A DNA stretch of 26,308 bases. Origin: Chara braunii (taxonomy: Eukaryota > Streptophyta > Charophyceae > Charales > Characeae). Of this stretch, positions 8,380-16,836 are shown piece by piece; position 1 is the first letter of the stretch; each line of letters starts with the position of its first letter. The translations under genes were made by a program, and so were the position numbers. The stretch is from NCBI GenBank assembly GCA_003427395.1, contig BFEA01000320.1:301540-327847 (forward strand). Reading direction: 5' to 3'. A model generated the notes under the pieces. The model did no database searches and was not told where the DNA came from. It was given only the letters and a program-made list of their open reading frames with translations.

Positions 8380-9562
8380 ACTAGGGGGGAAGGGACAGGG
8401 AATTCTGACACATGGCGTAGGGGTATCGTGGGATCCACTTTACACCAGTCTTTGAAATGGAGCTTGTAGTTCCTGATGAAGACTTCTCTTGAGTCTCCTC
8501 CTCTTTCTGGAGCACCTTCCCAATCAACCTTCCCAAGTTTCCCTCCCTGTTCCCCTCCAAGCCAGTCGCAGTTGAATTTGCTGATTTGTTCAAGAACTTC
8601 TTTCTTCTTTGAGAGATGCAGAATTTTTTCCTTTGTGCATTGTCATTGGATTCTCATATCTGTCTGAATTTGTTCTTTGATGCTGTCAGTAAATTCCGGG
8701 CCATCTAGTCTAGGCCCTTCCCATTCGTTTGTGCACCTCCTTCTCCAAATAGCCCAAAGTATTGCTCTTCTGCCGAAGATGAATAGGTTTTGTGTGAATT
8801 CATCATAGGGGTCTACCACCCACGCCTCCAGCAGTAGCGGTTTCCATCCCCATGGCCATCTTTCTGTAGTTTCTAGCTGGTCCCATATTTTGTCCACCAT
8901 CTCCATAGCCACACTGAGCCTGGACATTGCAGGAAGATGTGCTCAATAGTCTCCGGTATGGTTCTGCTCGGGAAGGCGGATTTGCAGAATTTACGCCATG
9001 GCTTGGCTAATCCCTTTTGTCCAGTGATCTTTTATCTATTAGCCAATCATTGGTTGGGAGACATCTGTATTCTATCTGCCATTGCAGGAAGGCTATTTTG
9101 ACCGGTTTGAGTTTCTTATTTTGGAACCAATTGATTTGTCGGAGATCCTTTTTACCCAGATTAAGTTGGTCCATCCATCTTTGTGCCAATCTGTCCTTGA
9201 GGTCTATTCTTGGTCTTAACATTCTCTATGTTGATTCGACTGTGAGAGTATGTAGGGCTCTAGTGTACTGCGATCCCCATTTCCACTCCTGCGGTTCTAA
9301 TGGGAGTGGTTGAATAGGCGTGTCTGGGTGGAAGGCGATCCAGATGTTCTTGTTTCGTAGGACTCTAATCCTGAAAATGTGGTCCACAGTTACCCATTTA
9401 ATCCTGTTTTGAGCGTTGAGGGTTAATTCATTATTGTCCTTGAGATCAACAACGGTGAATAAGATATCCCCATTATCTTCTATGTTGAAGATGTTGCCAA
9501 ATGAATGGGGGTCATCTTTTAGTGCTACCCAATCACCAACTGTGGCTCTGGGTCCAGTTGAT
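8380..9562 (-). pseudogene. 5'-truncated LINE ORF2 relic (reverse transcriptase C-terminal zinc-binding region)
   Basis: Read on the minus strand, 9562 to about 8640 encodes the C-terminal part of a plant-type LINE ORF2. It contains a linker (IKWVTVDHIFRIRVLRNKNI), then WFQNKKLKPVKIAFLQWQIEY and RCLPTNDWLIDKR, then ETIEHIFLQCPGS and AILWAIWRRRCTNEWEG. This order (W-x-lle core, 'LPT-D-L', 'E-x-x-x-H-x-F-x-x-C', terminal 'W-x-x-W-x-x-R') is the zf-RVT region that follows reverse transcriptase in plant LINEs. The polymerase domain is absent, as expected of 5' truncation. A stop interrupts the frame before the RMLRPRIDLKD segment (about 9223), the frame breaks after 9007, and another shift occurs near 8920. 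The 8380-8640 stretch continues open but without motifs and may be the C-terminal end. Confidence 0.72.
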
Positions 9563-9760
9563 GTAATTCAGTGGTTAGAGTGTGACGTACTAGCTTCCGG
9601 ACCTGCGCCATCTTTCGGACCCCTTCCTTTTTCCCATGTTTTCTCTGCATCCAGATATGTACAGTTCAATCCCGAGAACCCCCCCCCTCCCCCCCCCTCT
9701 GTCTGTGGCCGATTAAAGGCGCCTCATTGGAGTCTGTCAATTCCTTTTTGTTTTGATTGA
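9563..9760. other. Spacer with poly(C) tracts
   Basis: Sequence between the LINE truncation point and LTR-B. It holds interrupted poly(C) at 9679-9697. No gene. Confidence 0.6.
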
Positions 9761-10458
9761 AAATGCATGGGAATTTCGCGCGCCTTAGCGAGTGCGCTTG
9801 GAATTTGGCTCGGCAGTTAGAAATCCCGGAATTATCGGAATGCCGCGCGACCTTCCGCACGCGAATGTTCTCGGCCTCGGCCTTGAAAAACTCTGGGAAT
9901 TCTTGTAAGAATATGGATGGACGTAAGGCTTTTTTTTTCCCCCGCGGCTGTTTTGCGCGCGGATATGGTGCTTTCAATTTTTGAATTAGCACAGGATTGG
10001 GAAAAACTGCAACTGTCTTGGTGCCCATTCCCCTTTTGCCGATTGGTGCCATGCAACCAAGCTCCCTCCTCCTTCCTCCCCGCGCTCCTCTCACCGTCTT
10101 TCTTCGCGCACACACACTTTCTCGCTCCCTCCCCCTGTAACTGTTTTTCCCTCCCCTTCTCAGCACGCGCCCTTTTTCTCCTTTTTGATCATCTGAATCT
10201 TCGACCCGTTTCGCGCTATCCTTCGCACTCTTCTTCTTCCTGCTCTAAGATCCGCGCTCGAAAACTCAGTTGATCCTCTCTCCCCATCTAGCCAAGGAGA
10301 AGCGTCGTGTAAGTTCTTACTGCACGATGATTCTAATTGGCTGAGGTCGAGTTAGGAGGGATCAACATGGCTTTCGATGGGCGGTCACTCTCAAGCTCTC
10401 CTATACCCACCCCTACCTCACCCTTTGCTTTTCTCCCCGTCTCTCTCCCCTCTCGCAG

Positions 10459-10467
10459 CTATAAATT
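10459..10467 (+). promoter_or_regulatory. TATA box of LTR-B
   Basis: GCTATAAAT, preceded by a long pyrimidine-rich stretch (10380-10456) and matched in position and sequence by the LTR-A box at 5592. Confidence 0.6.
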
Positions 10468-11476
10468 TCGCTGGCGCCCCCGCAAATCTCTCTCTCAACT
10501 CATCGGCCAGCTTCTGGGAAGTAGTAGCTAGATGATGTGTGTGGTGCGAGTCGGAAAGTCCTGACGAGCCGACTGTAGACTGGCTGGCGGTGCGCTAGAT
10601 CGCCACGACGGACTGTGGGATCCCTAAGTTGGCGGGGTGACGATCACAGTGGTGGAGGATGACACGCGACGGCCGGGATCGTCGGTGTCAGAATGCGGAC
10701 AGGTAATCTGAGTTGAGTGGATGACTGGCCCAGGGCCGTGTGGGAATTTGGTGGCAAGTGCGCCCTCTTGCTTGCGAACCTATTCTTTGGTGTGATTTTG
10801 CGGCGGTAAAGTCAGACCGTCCTTGCCTTTCCAGGATCTCTGTCTAACTCTTCTCCCCCCCCCCGATCTTGATATCCCCTCCTACCTTTGTCTCTTTCCT
10901 TCTCTCCTCCTCTTCCTTTCGCTGGTGTGAATGATTCTGCATGATAAGTCAATCATTGGCGTGTGATGGAATGAGCATGGTAATTGGCACTAACCTCTTC
11001 CGAAACTCTTCCATTAGTTTCTTGGGTAGTTCCCAGATCTAGTGAGTTTGTCTTGTGAGTGGTCGATGCGCGTGTATCAACCATTAAGGATTTTTCCCTC
11101 AACTCCACCTTGTTGAGGAATTGCATGATTGCCATTTTCGCACTTTCCACAGTGAATGCATGTATAAGGAATGGGAATGAACGGGTACAGAACCCATCTT
11201 GATTAAGATATTGTCAGGACGATTCGATGGCAGGGGCATTGTTGTTGGGATTCGAAAATGCAAGAGTGCTTTTATTTGTGATTATCGAAGAAGTGCGAAG
11301 CCATGTACGACCTGAACACGAAACAGCGGCTGCGTCTCGCCACCCATGAGCTTTCCTTTCCCTACCCCCCACCTGTCTGTTCCTCTCTTGACTTAAGTCT
11401 AGAATCGACCTTTCTGATTAGATCAATAGGGTTGCATGCGTACCATGAATGGTTAAAGTATTTCTGATTCCTTGCC

Positions 11477-12010
11477 ATGTGGACTAACGGGCCCCACCCG
11501 ACTGGGCGCCAGCCTCCTGTATCCCCTCCCCGCCCCTTCCCGTATAACCAGGACAGGACGCGTGTCTGTAAGTGGGACATACGAGAAGCCGTCGCGAAGA
11601 TTGGTGGGCAATATTACTTCCCTCCCGAAAATCGGTGTTCTGGGTTTGTCGGTGTTGGGTTTGTCCTTGTGGATACGCACTTTCCGCCATACTCGCTACT
11701 ACTACCATTTAACGAGTTGATCGTCATCCCGTGGTCGACAGTGGCGCCCCATTGGCCTAACACCTTGTGTAGTGATTGCCAACGTCTCGATCACTACCAA
11801 TCGAAGGTGTTCCATCACCGAACGCGGAACGAGGACGAGCACAAGGAAAGGGCCACGCCATTAAGACCGTCCACGTCGGATTCAGAATTGTGTAGCGTAC
11901 GGTGTAGGGAGCTAGTGCCAAAGCGGGATACTAAACACGTGCTCGCTCCCTTCCACTCCAAACGCCGAGCCGTGGCACGGTGGGAGGTCCGACAATATTT
12001 TATGGATTGA
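11477..12010 (+). CDS. LTR-resident ORF, copy B (conserved cysteine-containing domain, function unknown)
   Basis: 177 codons from an ATG (MWTNGPHPTGRQPP…). The conserved part starts near RVCKWDIREAVAKIGGQYYF and runs through FVLVDTHFPPYSLLLPFNEL and IVIPWSTVAPHWPNT to LCSDCQR (11681-11785 for the best-matched 35 residues). Copy A at 6531-7016 is about half identical there. After the C-x2-C the two copies diverge (here a charged, Arg/Glu-rich tail). It lies on the same strand as gag-pol, upstream of the primer-binding site and within the LTR. No known domain was recognised. It could be an accessory protein, an upstream regulatory ORF, or a host fragment captured by the LTR; transcription from the TATA box at 10459 would place it about 1 kb downstream. 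Confidence 0.55.
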   Translation: MWTNGPHPTGRQPPVSPPRPFPYNQDRTRVCKWDIREAVAKIGGQYYFPPENRCSGFVGVGFVLVDTHFPPYSLLLPFNELIVIPWSTVAPHWPNTLCSDCQRLDHYQSKVFHHRTRNEDEHKERATPLRPSTSDSELCSVRCRELVPKRDTKHVLAPFHSKRRAVARWEVRQYFMD

Positions 12011-12222
12011 ATTTAAACTTCCCTGCGTCACGTATTGCGCGTGCCGCGCCGCAGCCAACCAGATCTCTCACTTCATCAGACCGACACGGGGGATTTCAGT
12101 TTCGTCTGTGTCCCCACACTCAATTTTCCAAAAATCCTTGGCACACCCCATCTTGTTGTTTTTCGGGGGCCCCTTTCTGCACCCTTAGCACTCCAAATGA
12201 AAGACAGCGCAGGGCGTGAGGT

Positions 12223-12235
12223 TGGTATCGGAACC
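12223..12235 (+). promoter_or_regulatory. Primer-binding site (initiator-Met tRNA-like)
   Basis: TGGTATCGGAACC resembles the plant Ty3/gypsy primer-binding sequence TGGTATCAGAGC, complementary to the 3' end of initiator tRNA-Met, with changes in the second half. It lies where LTR similarity ends and 118 bases before gag, as expected for first-strand priming. Confidence 0.55.
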
Positions 12236-12250
12236 GACACGTGTCGGTTC
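12231..12250. other. Perfect 20-nt palindrome overlapping the primer-binding site
   Basis: GAACCGACACGTGTCGGTTC equals its own reverse complement. It shares five bases with the primer-binding site. In RNA it could fold as a hairpin or act as a self-complementary dimer contact. Confidence 0.9.
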
Positions 12251-12352
12251 TGACGTTAGTGAGACGAGCTGGCGAGAGGGAGATCAGCTAAACAACAAAA
12301 TCGCCTCAGCCCTCCCGTCACTCGGCAAAGATCTGTCGAGGCCCGAACAGAG

Positions 12353-13664
12353 ATGCCCATGGCTGATGCTAATGGAGCGTCTCCCCGGGTGATGGTAAGC
12401 ATCCCCACTACCTTTCCCTTTTATCCTAACTATACTCATCCAGAGGCATGGCTTGAAGCCGTGCAAGCGCAGGGCTATGGCGACGAGGATCTTCCCCGCG
12501 TCATCACCCTGTTACTCCGAAACACCGCGCACGATTGGTTTAGAAGGCATCGGTGGGTAGACTGGGATACCTTCAAGAGAGCGTTCCTAACGCAATTTGA
12601 CGTGGTCAGTGACGATGCTGCCTGGTTCGTACTGAAAACCCGTCCGCAGGAACCAGGGGAGTTGCTACCCAACTTCGTGGATCGTTTCCAGACCGCCCTG
12701 GACAAATTGGGACGGGAAGAGAACGCGGCTCGGGATTTGTTTATTGATCATCTCCGCAATCCCGTGTTGAGGGCGAAGTTGCAGAAATAGGTCCCTCCCA
12801 AGACAAACCAACTGTCCGTCATCATAGCCAAGGCCCTTGAGTTGGATCTGCTGGACACGCGTAAGTATATTGGTCAAGGAGAAGAAGACATTTCGGACAC
12901 GATCCAGGACGTGGCGGCCAAGAGACGGTCCTGGCTCAGAGCAGTAGGGCGATTCTACCCTCGTCCTGATCAGGATTACCAAGATGGCCCCGCCTCGGAT
13001 CCTTCCCCATATCACTCCCTACCCCTCACGAAACCTCCTCCCCATCCTAAAGCGGTGCCTGTAAACACTCTCAGCCCAGGATGCCGCGTCAGCACCCATC
13101 ACCAATCTGCATCTGGCCCAGATGATCCATACCGGTACAACTAAACAATCTGAGTGGATGAATAACCTGCTTCAGATGCAGGTTTCCCAAATGGATCGAC
13201 TGGAACAAATTATGACAAAAGTGGTAAAGGTTAATCCCAACCCATCTCGCCCTGTCCCCACTCAGTACCCTCTGCTTACTGCCCCTCCCGCAGGAGGATC
13301 AGCCCCTCCCGCTGCTCCCCTTCATATGGCTAACCCAGCAGGGAGGATCAAATGCTACAACTGCAAACAGCCGGGCCACTTCGCGCGAGAATGCCCACAG
13401 CCGAAACGTAATGAACCTCCCCCGGCGGCCGCGCCCGTGGCCTTAAATCAAGGACGGGTAGCCGCAATATTAGAACACGCAAGGGAAGATTCCCCCTTCA
13501 TTGTCGATCCACCCTCCTCTACCGATCCGGGCGCATCCACATCAGGATTCTCTTCCGAGGCCGCAGATATCGTCGATCCAACCGAGTACCTCCTGCTAGC
13601 TGGACTAATCGGAGCAATCCGAACCGCCAAAGAAGAACTCGATTGGGTCGAACGTACATCGTAA
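12353..13664 (+). pseudogene. gag: Ty3/gypsy gag (capsid + nucleocapsid), disrupted
   Basis: The first frame (12353-12790) is a retrotransposon gag capsid core: EAWLEAVQAQGYGDEDLPRV, TAHDWFRRHRWVDWDTFKRA, with LPNFVDRFQTALDKL downstream. This is the conserved 'W-f-x…W-x-x-F' capsid layout. An in-frame TAG at 12788-12790 interrupts it and the frame stays open to 13144. A frameshift near 13080-13120 moves coding to the next frame, which carries the nucleocapsid zinc knuckle CYNCKQPGHFARECP (13353-13394; exact C-x2-C-x4-H-x4-C) and ends with a TAA at 13662-13664. The start ATG follows the primer-binding site by about 120 bases. Gag would form the particle and package element RNA. At least one stop and one frameshift make this copy non-functional. 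Confidence 0.85.
13353..13394 (+). other. Nucleocapsid CCHC zinc knuckle
   Basis: CYNCKQPGHFAREC fits C-x2-C-x4-H-x4-C exactly. It binds single-stranded nucleic acid in Gag and is the strongest marker that this frame is coding. Confidence 0.93.
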
Positions 13665-13726
13665 CATCGTAACCAGGACCCTAGTTCCAAACAGGAGAAA
13701 TCGATGTCCTACAGACACTCAAATAG

Positions 13727-14090
13727 TTGGATATCCGACTGTCGATCCCCGTTGGACACTTGCTGACCATATCCGAAGTTGCAAACGACAAGCTTCTGCA
13801 GCAGTGCCGGAAGAATCAGAAGCGCTTTACCTATCAGCGCGTTCAGCGTATGCTGAAGAAAAAGCATGAAGATGAAAGCGAGGCAAGTCCTCCCCCGGCG
13901 GTCGAATCTAACACACCGAAAACGGCGCCGCCATCTCTTACATCGAGAGAGATCACTTTGTGCGTGTCTGATCGGTCCTATGGAAGAGTGCGGAATGTGA
14001 TTGCCAAGTATGGGGTAAACCGTTCAATGCGCTGATTGACACTGGATCACCAGCCGTAGCTATCTCCCTGAACACAATCTGAAAGACTGG
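13727..14090 (+). pseudogene. pro: Ty3/gypsy linker and aspartic protease, frameshifted
   Basis: 13727-14010 encodes a charged linker (LLQQCRKNQKRFTYQRVQRM…) and the protease lead-in YGRVRNVIAKYG. A frameshift near 14010 separates this from the active-site motif FNALIDTGSPAVAIS (14023-14067), with the D-T-G-S catalytic triplet of retropepsin-like proteases. A stop follows (about 14081). Gypsy proteases of this type cut the Gag-Pol polyprotein. The foldback insertion at 14175 separates it from RT. Confidence 0.7.
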
Positions 14091-14174
14091 ACGACTGAAT
14101 TTCATCCTTCCTCTACCAGGGAAGGACAACTATTTCTCGGCCGATGAAGAGGCCATGAACATCGTACGTTCAGA

Positions 14175-14459
14175 GGCGAACGCGAACATGTTCGCCCGAA
14201 CGCGAACAAGCGTCAAAAACCCTCCGAACGCAGACATAAAAAATATGGGGAAAAAAAAAGTTCCCAGAAAAATCTAAAAAAAAAACAAATGTTATATAAA
14301 ATAACAATACAAGCAACTTTTGCATTGGAGTCATGTTCAAATTCGTAGCCAATCATGAGTTAAAAATAAAAAACCGAAAAAAATATATATATATTTTTAA
14401 GGAAAAAAAAAATGTTCGCCCGAACATGTTCGCAAGCTATTCGCACGAACGCGTTCGCC
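14175..14459. mobile_element. MITE-like foldback insertion in gypsy pol (CGAAC/GTTCG-rich termini)
   Basis: An AT-rich core (14213-14412) is bordered by GC-rich ends built from CGAAC/GTTCG motifs. The outer 10 bases match as inverted repeats (GGCGAACGCG at 14175 and CGCGTTCGCC ending at 14459). The perfect palindrome GCGAACATGTTCGC lies at 14182-14195, and CGAACATGTTCG at 14421-14432. More GTTCG motifs continue to 14488, so the right edge may lie there. The insertion sits between protease and RT coding segments and supplies the spurious ATG of the downstream open frame. No clear target-site duplication was seen. Confidence 0.7.
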
Positions 14460-14494
14460 CAACCGTGAAGGGGTGCGAACACGTTCGGCGTGCT

Positions 14495-15378
14495 ATGCAG
14501 GAAATAGTCAAATGTGTCGTCGATTCTGAAACCGACGCCGAGGTTAAGGAGACTGAGATTATCAGCCCGGCTGAATCCCAAATGATTGCTACCGTCTTCT
14601 CGATCCAAACCAGTAGTTCCATGTTTTCCAGTGTGCACGACAGGCGATCGCGAAAGATGGATTGGATTGAAACACCCCTGAACATCGCGAATAATGCAGT
14701 AATCACCATCCCCAGTCATGTCCCCCGAGATATCCAAGGATCCCTGATTGATGTGTTGCATGGTTATGCTGAGATAGTGAGTGTGGATGATATTGATATT
14801 GGGTTATCTACTGTAATCGAGCATGCGATCCTTATGGGGGATCATCTGCCGATTAGCCGCGCTCCTTACCGGTATTCACCGACGCAAAGAACGGTCGCAT
14901 TTAAAAGGATTAAGGAGTTTGGAGCTAATGGTTGGATCGAACCCGCCATCGGACCATGGTCGTTCCCGGTAGTAATTGTGCCGAAAAAAGCAGGAGGAAT
15001 TCGCATATGCATCGATTACCGAAAGTTAAACGATATCACGAACAAGGATGTGTATCCTCTTCCCCGGATTGATGAGTTGTTGGATGCTATCGGTAGTGCT
15101 CGATTCTTCAGTAAATTCGATATTCGTCATGGATTCCACCATCTCCTGGTCCGAAAAGAAGACCACCCAAAAACGGCGTTCCCTTTTCGAAGGGACCTGG
15201 CAATGGGTCACATGCACGGTGGGGATTTGCAACGCCCCAGCCACGTTTCAACGCGCGATGAATATGGCCTTCCAACACTTCGTGCGAAATACGCGGCTGG
15301 CGCAGAGCATAATCAATTACTGTGTGATTGTATATATGAATGATATCCTAGTTTTTTTCTACTTCCTATGAGGGACAC
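14495..15378 (+). pseudogene. pol: Ty3/gypsy reverse transcriptase, frameshifted and active-site mutated
   Basis: Coding resumes at about 14495. RT motifs in order: LPISRAPYRYSP (14851 on), WIEPAIGPWSFPVVIVPKKA, ICIDYRKLNDITNKDVYPLP, FSKFDIRHGFHHLLV (first catalytic Asp present), DHPKTAFPF. A frameshift near 15190 moves the reading to another frame, GICNAPATFQRAMNMAF, then the catalytic loop reads VYMNDILVF where the family has Y-x-D-D, so the first of the paired aspartates is Asn. A stop (about 15369-15371) and another shift lead into the connection domain. RT would copy the element RNA from the tRNA primer. This copy cannot be active. Confidence 0.88.
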
Positions 15379-16242
15379 GTGCAACATGTTGAGTGGACAC
15401 TGCACGCACTGAAGGACGCAGGATTCAAAGTGGCGGTTGAGAAGTGTCAGTTTTTTCTCACGGAGATCTTCTTCCTCAGCCACGTTGTTACGAACCAAGA
15501 CTTGCAGCCAGAGCCCCAAAAAGTGACAGCCGTGAAGGACGCACCGGTGTCGACGTCCGTAACACAAGTCCGCGCCTTTTTGGGATTGGCATCGTACTAT
15601 CAAAGATTCATCAAGGGGGTTGCAGCGATCGCGGGACCACTCACGAATCTGCTAAAGAAGGATCAGTCGTTGATCTGGACCCCACAATGCGATCGGGCTT
15701 TTGGAGAACTCAAGGCGGCCCTAGTTTCAACCTCGGTCTTCATAAGGCCGGACCTGGAAAAGCCCTTTGTTCTCATCAGTGATTGGCAATTGGACGCGGT
15801 TTCAGCGATCTTGGCCCAGGTGGGACCCGACGGCTTCGAACACGTGGTGGAATACGCGTCCAAAACGGTGTCGTCCTGTAAGCGCAACTACGTGGCCCCG
15901 ACGGGGGAATGCTATGCAGCCTTGTAGGGGATCAATCATTTTCGAGCATACTTGTATGGCCGAAGATTTACGCTGCCAGTGGTAACCGATCACGAACCAC
16001 TGTTGGAGCTGAAGAAGTCCAAGGATTACGTGGGCATGATCGGGCGATGGGCCACCATACTGCAGAGCATGGACTTTGACATTCGTCATCGGAAACACGA
16101 GAAACACGGCAACGCAAACGGGCTGACACGACTTCACCATCCCGACAAGGTGCCATGGAGTGAGAAAGTGACCCCCTGGCACGACCCAGAACCGAAGAAC
16201 GAGCCTCGATACGGAGAAGTGGAGATCCTACCGAAGGGCTAA
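15379..16242 (+). pseudogene. pol: Ty3/gypsy RT connection and RNase H domain
   Basis: The thumb/connection region (HALKDAGFKVAVEKCQFF, VRAFLGLASYYQRFIKG, PLTNLLKK) leads to RNase H: FVLISDWQLDAVSAILAQ (catalytic Asp in the position of the usual TDAS), YVAPTGECYAAL with the conserved Glu, and LPVVTDHEPLLEL with the next Asp. A TAG at 15925-15927 splits the domain; the frame continues unchanged through the RNase H end (GRWATILQSMDFDIRHR) to a TAA at 16240-16242. All later pol segments stay in this same frame, so decay here is by nonsense changes rather than indels. RNase H degrades the RNA template during cDNA synthesis. Confidence 0.88.
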
Positions 16243-16260
16243 GTGGACACATGTACCTGA

Positions 16261-16824
16261 CCCTGCCTCTCCTTCCCTTTCCGATTCTTGTCTCTCGGAA
16301 CGATTAAAACTCCCCTTGACTCGGTCTCTCCCGCCTCTTCATCTCCCCTCGTCCATTCGGACTTTCTCGCCACTCTCCCGAACAAATTTTGTTATTTTTG
16401 CACGTGTATTTCTCGAGTTTACGGAGTAAACTGTTACCCCTTCGAATCTGGATTTGCTGATTGGGTGGAATGCGCCACGTGTGTCAATCGTGCGCATGGC
16501 GCGTGCGTTTGATATACAACAAGCAACAAGGAATGGAGATGCCCCCTGTGTAGGACAGACAAACTCCCTACTGAGGTTCTGTTTGAGGCTGCCCGAACAG
16601 ACGGCCCTGAATGTGACGAGAAATACCGACGAGCGGAGGTATGGACAAATAAAATCTTATTAGGTAAATTATCTGGCCTACCATTGGACCATCCCACTAA
16701 GCATGACAGACGTCTGGCCACCGAAAGATCCCGAGATTACCGATGGACCAACGGACATCTAGAAAAGCGTAAGACGGACAGATCGGGAATATGGCTGACG
16801 GTTCCCCACCCTTTTCAGAGATAA
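16261..16824 (+). pseudogene. Pol linker carrying a PHD-type zinc finger, before integrase
   Basis: Still in the RNase H frame. After a Ser/Pro-rich linker the sequence reads CYFC (16390-16401), WVECATCVNRAHGACV (16462-16509) and WRCPLC (16537-16551). The ligand pattern C-x2-C…C-x2-C-x4-H-x2-C…C-x2-C, with the Trp three residues before the third Cys, is the PHD-finger pattern (Cys4-His-Cys3). PHD fingers usually read histone H3 tails. A TGA at 16510-16512 interrupts the finger. The following KLPTEVLFEAARTDGP and RDYRWTNGHLEKRKT resemble a pre-integrase linker, ending in a TAA (16822-16824). The alternative is a RING-like or other treble-clef fold; the WVEC-x2-C-x4-H-x2-C core favours PHD. Confidence 0.72.
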
Positions 16825-16836
16825 AACTGGACTAGG

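Larger units (their letters stand above)
9760..12222 (+). mobile_element. LTR-B: 5' LTR of the Ty3/gypsy element (left edge uncertain)
   Basis: The right edge is set by a primer-binding-site-like TGGTATCGGAACC at 12223 and by the point where similarity to LTR-A stops (…GGGCGTGAGGTTGG). Landmarks shared with LTR-A: GCTATAAATT (10459), GCCACGACGGACTGTGGG (10602-10619), GCGGGGTGAC (10632-10641), the conserved ORF (11477-12010) and CCAAAAATCCTTGGCACA. TATA box to LTR end is about 1.76 kb, far longer than a usual R-U5. The left edge is not visible; 9760 is only where the unrelated spacer gives way to sequence that could belong to the LTR. 10855-10864 is a poly(C) run. Confidence 0.6.

Noticed and set aside
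9545-9675. tRNA-like A-box (TTCAGTGGTTAGAG) and B-box-like GTTCAATCCC on the plus strand
   Set aside because: Spacing of about 95 nt and no pairing acceptor or T stem; probably chance or a very degraded tRNA-derived sequence.
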